DNA of 64,000 nt from CAZUCE01 sp964619265 (GCA_964619265.1 CAZUCE010000009.1:1-64000); one strand, 5' to 3'. Positions 45,037 through 53,538 are shown, counted from the first letter of the stretch. Numbers and translations are program-made. Notes: generated by a model from the sequence alone, not told the origin.

Positions 45037-46200
45037 GTGACCTACCGTAAGGACTACCTGCCCGAGCTGGACGGCCTGCGCGCCGTAGCCGTCTTGCTTG
45101 TGCTGTGGGCGCATCTTCCGCTCGCGATCCAGCCGGACTGGATGACCCGCGCCGGGACTTTTCTCGTCCACTCCTACCTGGGGGTGGACCTGTTCTTCGT
45201 CCTGTCAGGATTCTTGATCACGCGCATCCTGCTGGTGGATCGAGACGCGGGAGTTCCTGTGCGGCACTTCTTAGCGCGCCGCTTCCTGCGCATTTTTCCG
45301 ATCTACTACCTGCTGCTCGGAGTCTTCGCCGCGATTGGGTTCTTGGGGCTATATCGACTCGAGCCAGCGCTGCCGTGGGCCACGGCCTACCTCGGGAACT
45401 ACTACATCTTCCAATGGGCCTACCCGAACGCCTACGGACTCTTGGACCACACCTGGTCCCTGTGCGTCGAGGAGCACTTCTACCTGCTGTGGCCACCCAT
45501 AGCGGCCTGGTTTGCGCCGCGCCATTCTCGCCGCATTTTGCTGGCGGTGTTCCTGCCCCTTTCCCTCGCCACAGGAATCTACCTCTCCTGGCAGTTGGGC
45601 GCGTTTGAACAGCGCGATGCGCTCTCGAAGGCAACCGCGAGCGCTTCAACGGCGCGCTTCGGTTCGCTGAGCGCAGGAGCGCTGCTCGCCTTCGCCGAAC
45701 CCGCGCTGCGCGCTAGTCGAACCCGTGCCCTGTGGCTTGCGCTGCTCCTGGCGGTGCCGGCCTGGCTAACGAGTCAGGGAGGCGTCGTGAAAACCGGGGC
45801 TTTTCAGATCGTGCTTTGGTCTGGGATGACGGGCGATGCGATGCGCGTTCTCCCTACGCTGCAGCTGATGTCTTTTCCTCTAACCTCGGCTTGCATCCTG
45901 GTGCTGCTGATCGGCTTCACAGGATCTTCAGCGCCCCATGCCGCGCTGCTGCGGCTCGCGCCCCTGCGCTGGATTGGCCGGATCAGCTACGGACTCTACC
46001 TGTATCACTACCCGCTGTACTTTGCGTTCGGCATTCGGCATCCGGACCACCCCGAACCGTCCATGACGCACGTAGGGCTTGGGCTCGCGGGCGTGTTTGT
46101 CATCGCTTGGCTTTCGTGGCGGGTTATCGAGCGGCCTTTGGTGCGCCTGGCGGACCGCTTCCGAGGTCCAAATCGTGATGCAAACGCAGAACCGGCCTGA
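45037..46200 (+). CDS. Acyltransferase family 3 (OafA/YrhL-type)
   Basis: 387-aa inner-membrane O-acyltransferase with about ten hydrophobic segments. The family pattern is present: RKDYLPELDGLRAVAVLLVL, the catalytic-region His in LWAHLP, YLGVDLFFVLSGFLITRIL, FLRIFPIYYLL and HTWSLCVEEHFYLLWP. Such enzymes acetylate lipopolysaccharide, exopolysaccharide or other surface glycans using cytoplasmic acyl-CoA. The GTG just before TYRKDYLP is used because relatives begin there; an upstream TTG would add 21 residues. The end overlaps the convergent phosphatase gene by 77 nt. Confidence 0.9.
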   Translation: MTYRKDYLPELDGLRAVAVLLVLWAHLPLAIQPDWMTRAGTFLVHSYLGVDLFFVLSGFLITRILLVDRDAGVPVRHFLARRFLRIFPIYYLLLGVFAAIGFLGLYRLEPALPWATAYLGNYYIFQWAYPNAYGLLDHTWSLCVEEHFYLLWPPIAAWFAPRHSRRILLAVFLPLSLATGIYLSWQLGAFEQRDALSKATASASTARFGSLSAGALLAFAEPALRASRTRALWLALLLAVPAWLTSQGGVVKTGAFQIVLWSGMTGDAMRVLPTLQLMSFPLTSACILVLLIGFTGSSAPHAALLRLAPLRWIGRISYGLYLYHYPLYFAFGIRHPDHPEPSMTHVGLGLAGVFVIAWLSWRVIERPLVRLADRFRGPNRDANAEPA

Positions 46201-47005
46201 CCAGGCCCGCGATCGCCTCCTCCCCCAGGACCGGCACACCGGATGACTCGTCCAAGTGGGCGCAGGCTCGAACGTCGCGCTCGAAGCCTAGACCTCTTAG
46301 CCAAGCACCCGCTTCGGTTTCCAAAAGCTCGGTAGACAGACGAGCTGACTCCTCGAGGCACTCCCTCCAGCGCGGTACGAGCGAGCGCGCGCGATCACCG
46401 AGCTCGAGTTTCGTGGCCGAACCTGCTTCGCGGTCGAGGGCGTACAGGAGTCCCGCTGCGAAGAGCTCATCGTCTTCGCCGGATCCGCCTCGGCGCCCCG
46501 CACAGCAAATTTGGATTTGAAGTGAGCCGCCGGTGCGTTTGGCTTGATCGCACAAGCCCCGCGCCACCGCGGCTCGATTCGGAAAACACGCGGTCATCAC
46601 GTTTCCCGCTTCGCGCGTGGCGCGCAGGGCTGCCTCGAGCGCGGCCGTGCCATTGGTGGTCGTGATCACGACGGGTTTGCCTTGGACCAGCCGGCCGGTC
46701 ATCTCGAGTGGGGAATTCCCGCGATCGAAGCCGGGCTGGGCGATTCCGTCTCGCTCCCCACACAAGATGACTTGTTCCCGGCCTAACTCGGCGGCTACGC
46801 GGTGAGCGGCTTCCAAGTCGGCGACGGGCAGGACCCCCGCGGCCCCATGCTCTAGGGCGCGTTGGAGTGTCGTCGTCGCGCGCAGCACGTCGACCACAAG
46901 AATCCAGCCAGAGGGCTGACAGGCCTGGACCGTGGAGGCGTCCACGACTTCGACGCCCATTCGAGGGCCTGGCCGGGGGCTGTCCGCGGTCGCGGGAAAT
47001 TCCAT
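46124..47005 (-). CDS. 2-phosphosulfolactate phosphatase-like protein (ComB)
   Basis: 293-aa member of the ComB family, which removes phosphate from 2-phosphosulfolactate in coenzyme M and sulfolactate pathways. Matching blocks are VVDVLRATTTLQRAL, ITTTNGTAAL, CAGRRGGSGEDDELFAAG and FERDVRACAHLDES. No ComA, ComC or methanogenesis gene is near, so the role in this bacterium may be sulfolactate metabolism or another phosphatase reaction. The start could also be 46960 (MGVEVVD); the chosen ATG has a GGAG close upstream. The last 77 nt overlap the convergent acyltransferase gene. Confidence 0.82.
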   Translation of the reverse strand: MEFPATADSPRPGPRMGVEVVDASTVQACQPSGWILVVDVLRATTTLQRALEHGAAGVLPVADLEAAHRVAAELGREQVILCGERDGIAQPGFDRGNSPLEMTGRLVQGKPVVITTTNGTAALEAALRATREAGNVMTACFPNRAAVARGLCDQAKRTGGSLQIQICCAGRRGGSGEDDELFAAGLLYALDREAGSATKLELGDRARSLVPRWRECLEESARLSTELLETEAGAWLRGLGFERDVRACAHLDESSGVPVLGEEAIAGLVRPVLRLHHDLDLGSGPPGAPKAAR

Positions 47006-47262
47006 AGCTCCACTTTCCCATTGGCCGACCCCGTTCTCTGGGAGAATCTGAATTCTCCCAAAAGTTCCTTCTTGGCTGGACCGAACAAAGTGGTTGAAAA
47101 GGCCCTTCGGGGCTCCCGTAGAAATGCCACCCGCCCTCCTGCCACGAGGGTTGAAATGTCCCATCTTCCCGCCGCGCGTCTTCAGACTCGCTGTGAGGCG
47201 ATTTGCCCTAGGGCATCGTCTCGCGAAAACGACTTTTTTCCCCTTCTCCGTGAGGGCCTCCG

Positions 47263-48153
47263 GTGCGAGTAGCTCTCACCCTTGGGGATAGCGGCCTTGG
47301 AGCCGCACTGCGCGAGGAAGCTGCGCTGGCTGGTCACGAAGTGTTGTGCTTCGGCCAAGTCGATGGGCTGAGGCCCCTGCCGGGTGTCCGGGACTCCTCG
47401 GTAGATATAAAGCTAGACGCGAGCGTCCGCTACGTGCTGGCGAGCTTCCGCGCGGATGCGTTCGTGCACCTGGCTTGGAGCGCGGATCCCGATGTGCACC
47501 ACGATCACCGCGATCGCGATGGGCTCGATCAAGCCGGTAGGCTGTTTCACACGGCTCTCGATGCAGGTGTTCCCCATGTTCTTGGACTAGGGACCTGCCA
47601 TGAATACGGGCCGCAAAACGGAGCGCTGCGGGAAGACGGTGACTGCCTGCCGGTCAGTCGCCACGGCTTGATGCGCCAGGTGGCTCATGGGCTTTTGTGT
47701 GCACTCGCGGTCGACTACGACGCTGACTACACCTGGCTGCGGGCGTTCGAAGTTGTCGGTGGACATAGGGGTCCGCTGCCTTGCGCCGATCCGGTGCGTC
47801 CCACGAACCTCCCGGTAGCGCCGGCAACTTCCGACTCCGACCGGCGCGACTACATCGAAGTCCACGATGCCGCTCGTGCGATCCTACATGCAACCGAGCA
47901 ACGACTGCTCGGCCCCCTGAACCTCTGTCAGGGACCGGTTTGCACCCGGGAAGAGCTTCTCCGAGCCGTTTCGGTCGAGGCTCGCGCCCGCGGGATCGCT
48001 GCCCAGCAGCTCGACCTGCGTCATGGTGCGCAGTGGCTCGGCGACCCTTCGCGTCTTCTCGAGACTGGATTCACCCCGAAGTCACGAACCGCCGAGCAGA
48101 TCGCAGGCTCCATCCTCAGCCACTACGAACCCGCACAGGCGATCGCTGCCTAG
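47263..48153 (+). CDS. Degenerate NAD-dependent epimerase (extended SDR)
   Basis: 296-aa protein with the extended SDR fold. The Rossmann glycine motif is reduced to LGDSGLGAA, and the position of the catalytic Tyr-x3-Lys reads HGLMRQ, so the normal proton donor is missing. The block LGTCHEYGPQNGALRED is otherwise typical of sugar-nucleotide epimerases, and RDYIEVHDAARAILH and GPLNLCQG are the usual C-terminal elements. It may still bind a nucleotide sugar but is unlikely to be a standard epimerase. It starts with GTG. A 400-bp gap with a palindrome follows. Confidence 0.72.
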   Translation: MRVALTLGDSGLGAALREEAALAGHEVLCFGQVDGLRPLPGVRDSSVDIKLDASVRYVLASFRADAFVHLAWSADPDVHHDHRDRDGLDQAGRLFHTALDAGVPHVLGLGTCHEYGPQNGALREDGDCLPVSRHGLMRQVAHGLLCALAVDYDADYTWLRAFEVVGGHRGPLPCADPVRPTNLPVAPATSDSDRRDYIEVHDAARAILHATEQRLLGPLNLCQGPVCTREELLRAVSVEARARGIAAQQLDLRHGAQWLGDPSRLLETGFTPKSRTAEQIAGSILSHYEPAQAIAA

Positions 48154-48554
48154 CTGATTCGGCCATGGCAGGGCTGGGGAACCAAGCGGCCCGCTGCCAC
48201 GGGTCCCGCTGCAATTGGGGCTCCGATACGTACTCTCTCGTTCGGGAGGGAACGTCAATCAGGGGGAAGTTGCGGGGGAGACGAAAACTGTCACTTTTCG
48301 TCTCCCCCCATTTCTTCGGGACAGATCCGAGCAGGACTCTGGCGTTCGAAGCCTGTGTGAGCGCGGTTTGCAGGACCCAGCGGGAGCTGGAGCGTGGCCG
48401 GGGTCTGCTGGGTTCTTCAAGGGCGCCTCAACCACGCGCAGCTGCGCACTGCTTAGAGGAAGTGCAGCGCCGGGTGGAGGGAAACCGGGCCGAAGGCTAT
48501 GACGGACTTTTGCCTCACACCCTTAGGTCGGGCATCCGTTAGGTTCTTCGCGCT
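48154..48554. other. 401-bp gene-free region
   Basis: No convincing gene was found between the SDR and NUDIX-MBL genes on either strand: open frames here are Arg/Pro-rich or lack family motifs and good starts. The notable content is the palindrome at 48274-48308. A structured RNA in the 3' half was considered, but no known class matched by eye. Confidence 0.5.
48274..48308. repeat. Perfect 14-bp inverted repeat in gene-free region
   Basis: Arms 48274-48287 (GGGGGAGACGAAAA) and 48295-48308 are exact inverted copies around a 7-base loop, CTGTCAC. It lies 120 bp past the SDR stop. No T-run follows on the plus strand. It may be a terminator, but the GACGAAAA...TTTTCGTC pattern also looks like a dispersed REP-type repeat, distinct from the GGTGCCAG family above. 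Confidence 0.7.
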
Positions 48555-50141
48555 GTGTCTAGACCGGTCGCGTTTCGTTCCACCGCCCAGGGTGACCTCG
48601 CAGAGTTCAACCTCTCGGCGGCCGTCCTGCTGACACGTTCCTTTTCAGGCGCCCGCGAGCCCGAGTTGTACTTGGTCGAGCGCAGTCCGGATCTGCGGTT
48701 CTTTCCGGGTCACTGGGCCCTCGCCGGGGGGCGACTGGATCCCCGCGATGGGGAGGTCCAATTGGGCGCGGATTCGAACCGTGCGGGTTCCGACCGGCAG
48801 CTCGTGCCTTTCGCGCGCTGTGCGGCCCGGGAGCTGTTTGAAGAGACCGGCGTCCTCCTGAACGGCCTCGAACTGGATGCCTCGGAGCGGCTCGAGTTAC
48901 GTCACGGCTTGCTCGCAAATCACGGGCGTAGCGAGCCGGCTGCCCTGGATCGTTGGTTTGGATTGCTCGACCCTGAGCCCGGTTCGCTGTCCGCGCTTCG
49001 CCCGGCATTCTGGACAACGACCCCGGACTTTACCCAGCGCCGGTACCGCGCGCTGTACCTGCATCTGGAGCTCCCCAGGGGCGAGGAACCGACGGTCGTT
49101 CCCGGTGAGTTGAGCCGCGGTCGTTGGTGGCGACCCTCGAACTTGATTGCAGCCTGGCGGAGCGGCGAGCTGCGCGTGGTCCCGCCGCTGGTAGCGCTCG
49201 CCGAACTACTCGAGAGCTCCCAAGGGGATCTCTCCGTGGCTCTCGAACGGGCCGAAACGCTGAGTCGCGCGGTTGACGAGGGTGCGCTCCACGTGGTTTC
49301 CCCCGCGCCTGGCGTTCATTTGGCTCCGGTGATCACGGAGACTCTCCCGCCGGCCCGCACCACGAACTGCTACGTGGTCGGCGAAGCCTCGCGCTACGTG
49401 GTGGACCCCGCGCCGGTTCTCGAGTCCGAACGGCAACGCCTGATCGCTCATCTCGAGTGCGAGCGGGATGCGCTTTGCGGCGTTCTTGTGACCCATCACC
49501 ATCCTGACCACACCGGCGCGGTCCAGGCGGTGGCCGAGCACTTCGGCCTTCCCGTCTACGCCCATCCGCGAACCCTCGATCGACTTCCCGAGGCACCCAC
49601 CCGGCCGATTCCCCTGGAGGAAGGCCAGCAGCTCGAGCTGGGCACCGCTCCGGATGGCTCGACCGGTTGGCAGCTTGAGGTGCTGCACACGCCGGGGCAC
49701 GCCCAAGGTCATCTTTGCTTCCGCGATTCGCGCTACCGAACTTTGATCGCGGGGGACCTGGTCGCGACGCTCTCAACGATCCTGGTGGATCCGCCCGAAG
49801 GGCATCTCGCGACGTACCTCGCTCAGCTCAAGCGGGTTCGCGAATTGGGAGTCGGTGTTGTCCTGCCCTCCCATGGCCCAGCCGCGCCGCTGGGCAGCGA
49901 GTTGCTGGACCGCTTCCTCAGGCACCGGGCCCTGCGCGAGGCGGTTTTGGTCGAACGGCTCCGAGGACTCGGGTCTGCCACGATCGACGAGTTGCTGCCC
50001 ACGGTCTACGACGACGTGCCCGAGGCGGCCTGGCCGCTGGCGCGCCGCAATCTGGTAGCCGGTCTGGACAAGTTGATCGAGGACCAGCAAGTGACCCAGG
50101 GTGGCGGCGACCAGCCGAAATTTAGCTTGGTCGAGGACTAA
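48555..50141 (+). CDS. NUDIX hydrolase fused to metallo-beta-lactamase domain
   Basis: 528-aa two-domain protein. The N-terminal NUDIX domain (about 18-215) keeps the core RELFEETGV (92-100), but the distance from the preceding Gly (ALAGGR, about 56-60) is about 15 residues longer than the canonical box. The C-terminal MBL domain (about 255-450) has THHHPDHTG (H314, H316, D318, H319), HTPGHAQGHL and IAGDLVATL, then a winged-helix-like tail as in LACTB2-type enzymes. This fusion may hydrolyse CoA or nucleotide derivatives and then a thioester or phosphodiester; the substrate is unknown. The start is GTG. The end overlaps the convergent ogt gene by 20 nt. Confidence 0.85.
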   Translation: MSRPVAFRSTAQGDLAEFNLSAAVLLTRSFSGAREPELYLVERSPDLRFFPGHWALAGGRLDPRDGEVQLGADSNRAGSDRQLVPFARCAARELFEETGVLLNGLELDASERLELRHGLLANHGRSEPAALDRWFGLLDPEPGSLSALRPAFWTTTPDFTQRRYRALYLHLELPRGEEPTVVPGELSRGRWWRPSNLIAAWRSGELRVVPPLVALAELLESSQGDLSVALERAETLSRAVDEGALHVVSPAPGVHLAPVITETLPPARTTNCYVVGEASRYVVDPAPVLESERQRLIAHLECERDALCGVLVTHHHPDHTGAVQAVAEHFGLPVYAHPRTLDRLPEAPTRPIPLEEGQQLELGTAPDGSTGWQLEVLHTPGHAQGHLCFRDSRYRTLIAGDLVATLSTILVDPPEGHLATYLAQLKRVRELGVGVVLPSHGPAAPLGSELLDRFLRHRALREAVLVERLRGLGSATIDELLPTVYDDVPEAAWPLARRNLVAGLDKLIEDQQVTQGGGDQPKFSLVED

Positions 50142-50658
50142 ACAGGCCTTCGCCACTCTCCAGGTCGAGCAGACGACGTTTGTTTTCGACTCCGCCGGCA
50201 TAGCCTGTCAGCCGCCCGTCCGAGCCCACGACCCGGTGGCACGGGATCAGGATCGACAGTGGATTGCGTGCGTTCGCGGAGGCGACGGCTCGAATTGCGG
50301 TGGGCTGCCCGATGGCCTCCGCGAGTTCGGCGTAGCTGAGCGTTTCGCCGTAGGGAATCGCGCGGAGGCGACTCCACACGCGTTGTTGAAACTCGGTCCC
50401 GATCGGTTCGAGCTCCAGGTCAAAGGACTTGCGCTTCCCCGCGAAGTACTCGGTGAGCTGGTCCATAGCAACTTGGAAGCCGGCCTCGTCTCCCCGGGAG
50501 TTCGGGCCGGCGGGCCGGCAATGCTTGGCATCGCAGAACCAGATCGCGCGCAGTCGTTCGCCGCTGCGGACCAGACGCAGGTCGCCGACCGGGCTTGCCC
50601 AGTCGATCCAGCTCGAGCCTTCGAGCAAACGGTCTGGTTTCAGATTGGACGTGGTCAT
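50122..50658 (-). CDS. ogt: Methylated-DNA-protein-cysteine methyltransferase
   Basis: 178-aa O6-alkylguanine-DNA alkyltransferase that transfers the alkyl group from DNA to its own cysteine and repairs one lesion per molecule. The active site is ILIPCHRVV with C140, followed by GSDGRLTGYAGG; the helix-turn-helix and Arg finger are in SYAELAEAIGQPTAIRAVASANARNP. The N-terminal cap domain is complete. It overlaps the convergent NUDIX-MBL gene at the 3' end and a short upstream frame at its start (ATGA). Confidence 0.95.
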   Translation of the reverse strand: MTTSNLKPDRLLEGSSWIDWASPVGDLRLVRSGERLRAIWFCDAKHCRPAGPNSRGDEAGFQVAMDQLTEYFAGKRKSFDLELEPIGTEFQQRVWSRLRAIPYGETLSYAELAEAIGQPTAIRAVASANARNPLSILIPCHRVVGSDGRLTGYAGGVENKRRLLDLESGEGLFSPRPS

Positions 50659-50894
50659 GGTTTGGACTTTGGGCTTGCGGGATCATCCTCGGGGACTCGT
50701 ACCTGCGGACGCACCGGCACGCCACAGGTGGAACGCGGCGTTCGATCGCCAGGGACGGAGGCCGGATCGCACCGGGGCGGCCGAGTCTTGGCGGCCGGTT
50801 GCCGGCCGCCCAGGGTCCGGTCCCGGGCGAGGCCGGGTCTGCGGAGCGGGCCGGCGCACAGGGCGCGGTAGGCGGTTTCGTTTTCGGCAAACAT
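50655..50894 (-). CDS. Possible 79-aa protein coupled to ogt (doubtful)
   Basis: Frame starting MFAENETAYRALCAG whose TGA overlaps the ATG of ogt by 4 nt. The first 15 residues resemble the beginning of Ada N-terminal zinc domains, and the last part (VPEDDPASP) resembles their end. The middle, however, is Arg/Pro-rich and lacks the four zinc cysteines. It may be a decayed or frame-shifted Ada-like domain, or only a chance open frame in a 379-bp gap. No Shine-Dalgarno sequence is seen. Confidence 0.25.
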   Translation of the reverse strand: MFAENETAYRALCAGPLRRPGLARDRTLGGRQPAAKTRPPRCDPASVPGDRTPRSTCGVPVRPQVRVPEDDPASPKSKP

Positions 50895-51037
50895 CGTGGA
50901 GAGCGCCAGGCGACGGGGAGCGGGGGAGTGCGCTCGCGCCCCTGTGCCCAGCATGGCGGCGGAATCCCCGGCTGTCGCGTCCCGTCCTGGGCCCGACCTG
51001 AACGACCCCCCGGGCCGTATGCTCGCCGGCCCGCCCC
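50659..51037. other. 379-bp gap between ogt and the TMTC-like gene
   Basis: Divergent gap that should hold promoters for both genes. Apart from the doubtful 79-aa frame at 50655-50894, nothing recognisable was found; it is very GC-rich with Arg/Pro-rich frames. No palindrome or AT-rich promoter-like block stands out by eye. Confidence 0.5.
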
Positions 51038-53047
51038 ATGGACGAGAGCGCCCCGCAGCCCCCGCAAAACCCTGGACCCAGCCGTTCGACCCGGGACCCC
51101 GGGGCCTTGCTGCTGGTCGCCCTGCTGGCTGCGGGGGCCTATGGCCGTGTCCTAGGCTTCGCCTATCGCAGCGACGACTTCCCCATGATCCGGTCGGCGG
51201 CAACCGACGAGGGCGGCGTGAATTGGGCGCGCCTCGGGAAGTTCTTTAGCGAGCCGCTCCGTGAGCAGATCGAAGGGCGCTTCTATCGTCCGGTCTGGCG
51301 ATCTTCCTACGGAATCGACGTCGCACTCGGTGTCCAGCCCGCGATTTCCTATGCGATCGGGCTAGCGCTGTTCGTTGGGATCTGCCTGTTGGTCCAGCGT
51401 CTTGGTCGCGAGCTGGGCCTAACCAGCCGCGTGAGCTCGGTCGGAGCCGCGCTGCTAGCCGTCTCGCCGATTCCGCTCGAAGCGGTGACGTGGGTCGCGG
51501 GACGCACGGATCTGCTAGCTGTCTTCGGTGTGATGCTTGGCCTCTTGTTTGGGTTGCGCTCAGCGCGGGTTGGCGGATGGGTGGGGAGCACACTGGGCGT
51601 TGCGGTGGCCGCTGCCTTGGCATTCGGTTCCAAAGAATCCGCCGTGATGCTCGGACCGATGCTGTTCCTCGCGTTGTTCTTACGCGACGGCCTGCGGACC
51701 GCGGTCGAGCGCACCTGGTGGCTCGCGTTGGCAACGATTGGGTTTTGGGCTTGGCGAGCTGAGCTGGTGGGAGACTGGATCGGTGGCTACGCGGGGCGCT
51801 CCGGTTACGCGACGGCCGGCGAGCTCTTGCGGCTGAAACTGCGGACCTTCGCTGCATTCGCCTTTCCGCTGGGAGATCCGGTTTGGAGCTTCCTGCCCGA
51901 CGTGGCCACCGGCGTGATGGCGCTCGGAGTCTTGGCGCTGGGCGGTTTGGCCGCGCGACGCTTTGGCCTTGGCCGCGCGTTCCTGGCAGGACTTGGGCTT
52001 GCGGCGCTCGGTTTCGTTCCGATCTATTCGATTGACGTTGGAAGCGCAGCGTTTCCCGGAACGCGCCAGTTCTTGCTCCCCGCGATCGGATGGGCGGTCG
52101 TCTGGGCCGTGATGATCGAGTCGTTGGCGCGTTCGACGAAACGCCCAAAGGGAGTGTTCATGACGGCCAGCGCGGTGTTGCTCGCAAGCGGGGTGATCCT
52201 GCAGCAAACTCGCCTGGCGCCTTACGCGGAGGCCAGTCGCGCGATGGGCACTTTGCGCGAGCAGGTCACCGCACGCCTGTCCGAGTTCCCGAACGAGAAG
52301 CTCCTGTTTCACGATCTTCCCGAGCGATTTGGACCCGCCCTGTGCGCACAGAACGCGTTCCCTTCTGCGTCTTTGACACCCTTCGCTTCGCTCCCGCCGA
52401 ATCCAAAGGCCCAGTTTCTGACCGACACCATCGTTCGTGGCAGGCCGCTCGGTGCGGTCACCTTTCAGTTCCTGTTGGATCCCAGCTTGCGGTCCTTCGG
52501 ATTTGACCGTTCCCGGGGTGAGTTGGTCGAGCGCCCCTTCGAACTCGGCCTGCTCGTCGTGAAAGGGGAGTTCGAAGTGCTCGAGCAGGACGCCGGATCG
52601 AGCGGAGCCGTCGTCCAACTCGGCGATGTTCGCATCGAGGACGTCTTCGAACTGCCTCCGCAACTACCTGAGCCTGGGGCTTTCTGCGAGATCCGGCTGG
52701 GCCGGCGAGCCGGTCGCGAGGGTTGGGTCACGCTCGATCTGCGTCAGAGCCAGCCATTGTTTGCCAGCGAAGTTTCAGACGGCCAGCGCTTTGAGATCCG
52801 CGAGGGCTTCGCGCCAGACCAGGCGGGGTTGCTGATTGGGCGAGTACCCGCCCTGCGACCCTTCGCGCCCACCGGGGCGCTGCTGATCGAAAATCCGCGC
52901 GTGATCCGCCTGCAGCGCGACCCCGAAACCGATGAACTGCGCGTCGCGCCAGGCGACCGGGCTGCCTTGCGCCTCGCGCGCTACGCCCAGCTTTATCACT
53001 TGGGCGAAGCCGGGATCAGCCTGAGCGAGCGTTTCGAGCTGCGCTAG
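51038..53047 (+). CDS. TMTC-like GT-C membrane glycosyltransferase
   Basis: 669-aa protein. The first half has about ten membrane segments and the marks of the GT-C fold close to O-mannosyl-transferase TMTC proteins: YRSDDFPM with the catalytic-type Asp pair D46-D47 just after the first segment, FYRPVW (about 82-87), TWVAGRTDLL (151-160) and GSKES (198-202). The second half (about 385-669) is a soluble, beta-rich periplasmic region rather than TPR repeats. It probably transfers a lipid-linked sugar to an exported acceptor. The last 4 nt overlap a convergent lipoprotein gene. Confidence 0.72.
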   Translation: MDESAPQPPQNPGPSRSTRDPGALLLVALLAAGAYGRVLGFAYRSDDFPMIRSAATDEGGVNWARLGKFFSEPLREQIEGRFYRPVWRSSYGIDVALGVQPAISYAIGLALFVGICLLVQRLGRELGLTSRVSSVGAALLAVSPIPLEAVTWVAGRTDLLAVFGVMLGLLFGLRSARVGGWVGSTLGVAVAAALAFGSKESAVMLGPMLFLALFLRDGLRTAVERTWWLALATIGFWAWRAELVGDWIGGYAGRSGYATAGELLRLKLRTFAAFAFPLGDPVWSFLPDVATGVMALGVLALGGLAARRFGLGRAFLAGLGLAALGFVPIYSIDVGSAAFPGTRQFLLPAIGWAVVWAVMIESLARSTKRPKGVFMTASAVLLASGVILQQTRLAPYAEASRAMGTLREQVTARLSEFPNEKLLFHDLPERFGPALCAQNAFPSASLTPFASLPPNPKAQFLTDTIVRGRPLGAVTFQFLLDPSLRSFGFDRSRGELVERPFELGLLVVKGEFEVLEQDAGSSGAVVQLGDVRIEDVFELPPQLPEPGAFCEIRLGRRAGREGWVTLDLRQSQPLFASEVSDGQRFEIREGFAPDQAGLLIGRVPALRPFAPTGALLIENPRVIRLQRDPETDELRVAPGDRAALRLARYAQLYHLGEAGISLSERFELR

Positions 53048-53472
53048 AACTCGCTGGATTCAGCCAGCGAGTTGACCTCGGAGCGCATCTCCTGGATGCG
53101 CGCCTGAAGAGCGGTGAGTTCGGACTTGAGCGCGTCGCCCTTGGCTCCGATCAGCTCGCTCGCGTCGAGCTCCGCGATCTCTCCCGAGATCTCGCGGCTT
53201 CGGCGCTGGGCCTTGGCGATGCGATCTTGGAGGTCGGCGAGCTGTCCCTGGAGCGACTCGTTGCCCGCATCGAGCTTGGCTTCCGTATCGGTGTAGCCGA
53301 TGGCCATGAGCGCTTCGGCCAACTCGTCGGTGAGCTCGTTTTCCACGGACTCACTGGCGGAGCCGGAGGCCACCGGCTCAAAAATCTGCACGGCCTCGGC
53401 GGGCTTCGACTTGGTGGAGCCGCAAGCGGCGAGCAGGAGGAGCAGGGGCAGGGCGGTCTTGGAGGCAACCAT
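53044..53472 (-). CDS. Small coiled-coil lipoprotein
   Basis: 142-aa protein with a short lipoprotein signal ending LLAAC (Cys at about residue 17). After a Ser/Glu-rich linker, residues about 60-140 form an amphipathic helix with heptad spacing (LADLQDRIAKAQRRSREISGE..., LKSELTALQARI), i.e. a coiled coil. No family is recognised. The neighbouring minus-strand gene 66 bp upstream encodes a second lipoprotein of nearly the same length and helical pattern, so the two may act together at the envelope. Confidence 0.7.
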   Translation of the reverse strand: MVASKTALPLLLLLAACGSTKSKPAEAVQIFEPVASGSASESVENELTDELAEALMAIGYTDTEAKLDAGNESLQGQLADLQDRIAKAQRRSREISGEIAELDASELIGAKGDALKSELTALQARIQEMRSEVNSLAESSEF

Positions 53473-53538
53473 GGGGGAGAGATCGGTGAGAAGTCGTCGG
53501 AAGAAAGGCGGGGGCAGCTTCCAAAGAGGGGAGCGCCG

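Noticed and set aside
48215..48502. Open frames in the 48.2-48.5 kb gap
   Set aside because: Arg/Pro/Gly-rich translation, no start signals, no motif; a repeat-bearing non-coding region explains it better.
48330..48540. Possible structured RNA (RNase P, SRP, 6S or tRNA-like)
   Set aside because: A few purine-rich words looked familiar, but no conserved core of any of these RNAs could be aligned by eye.
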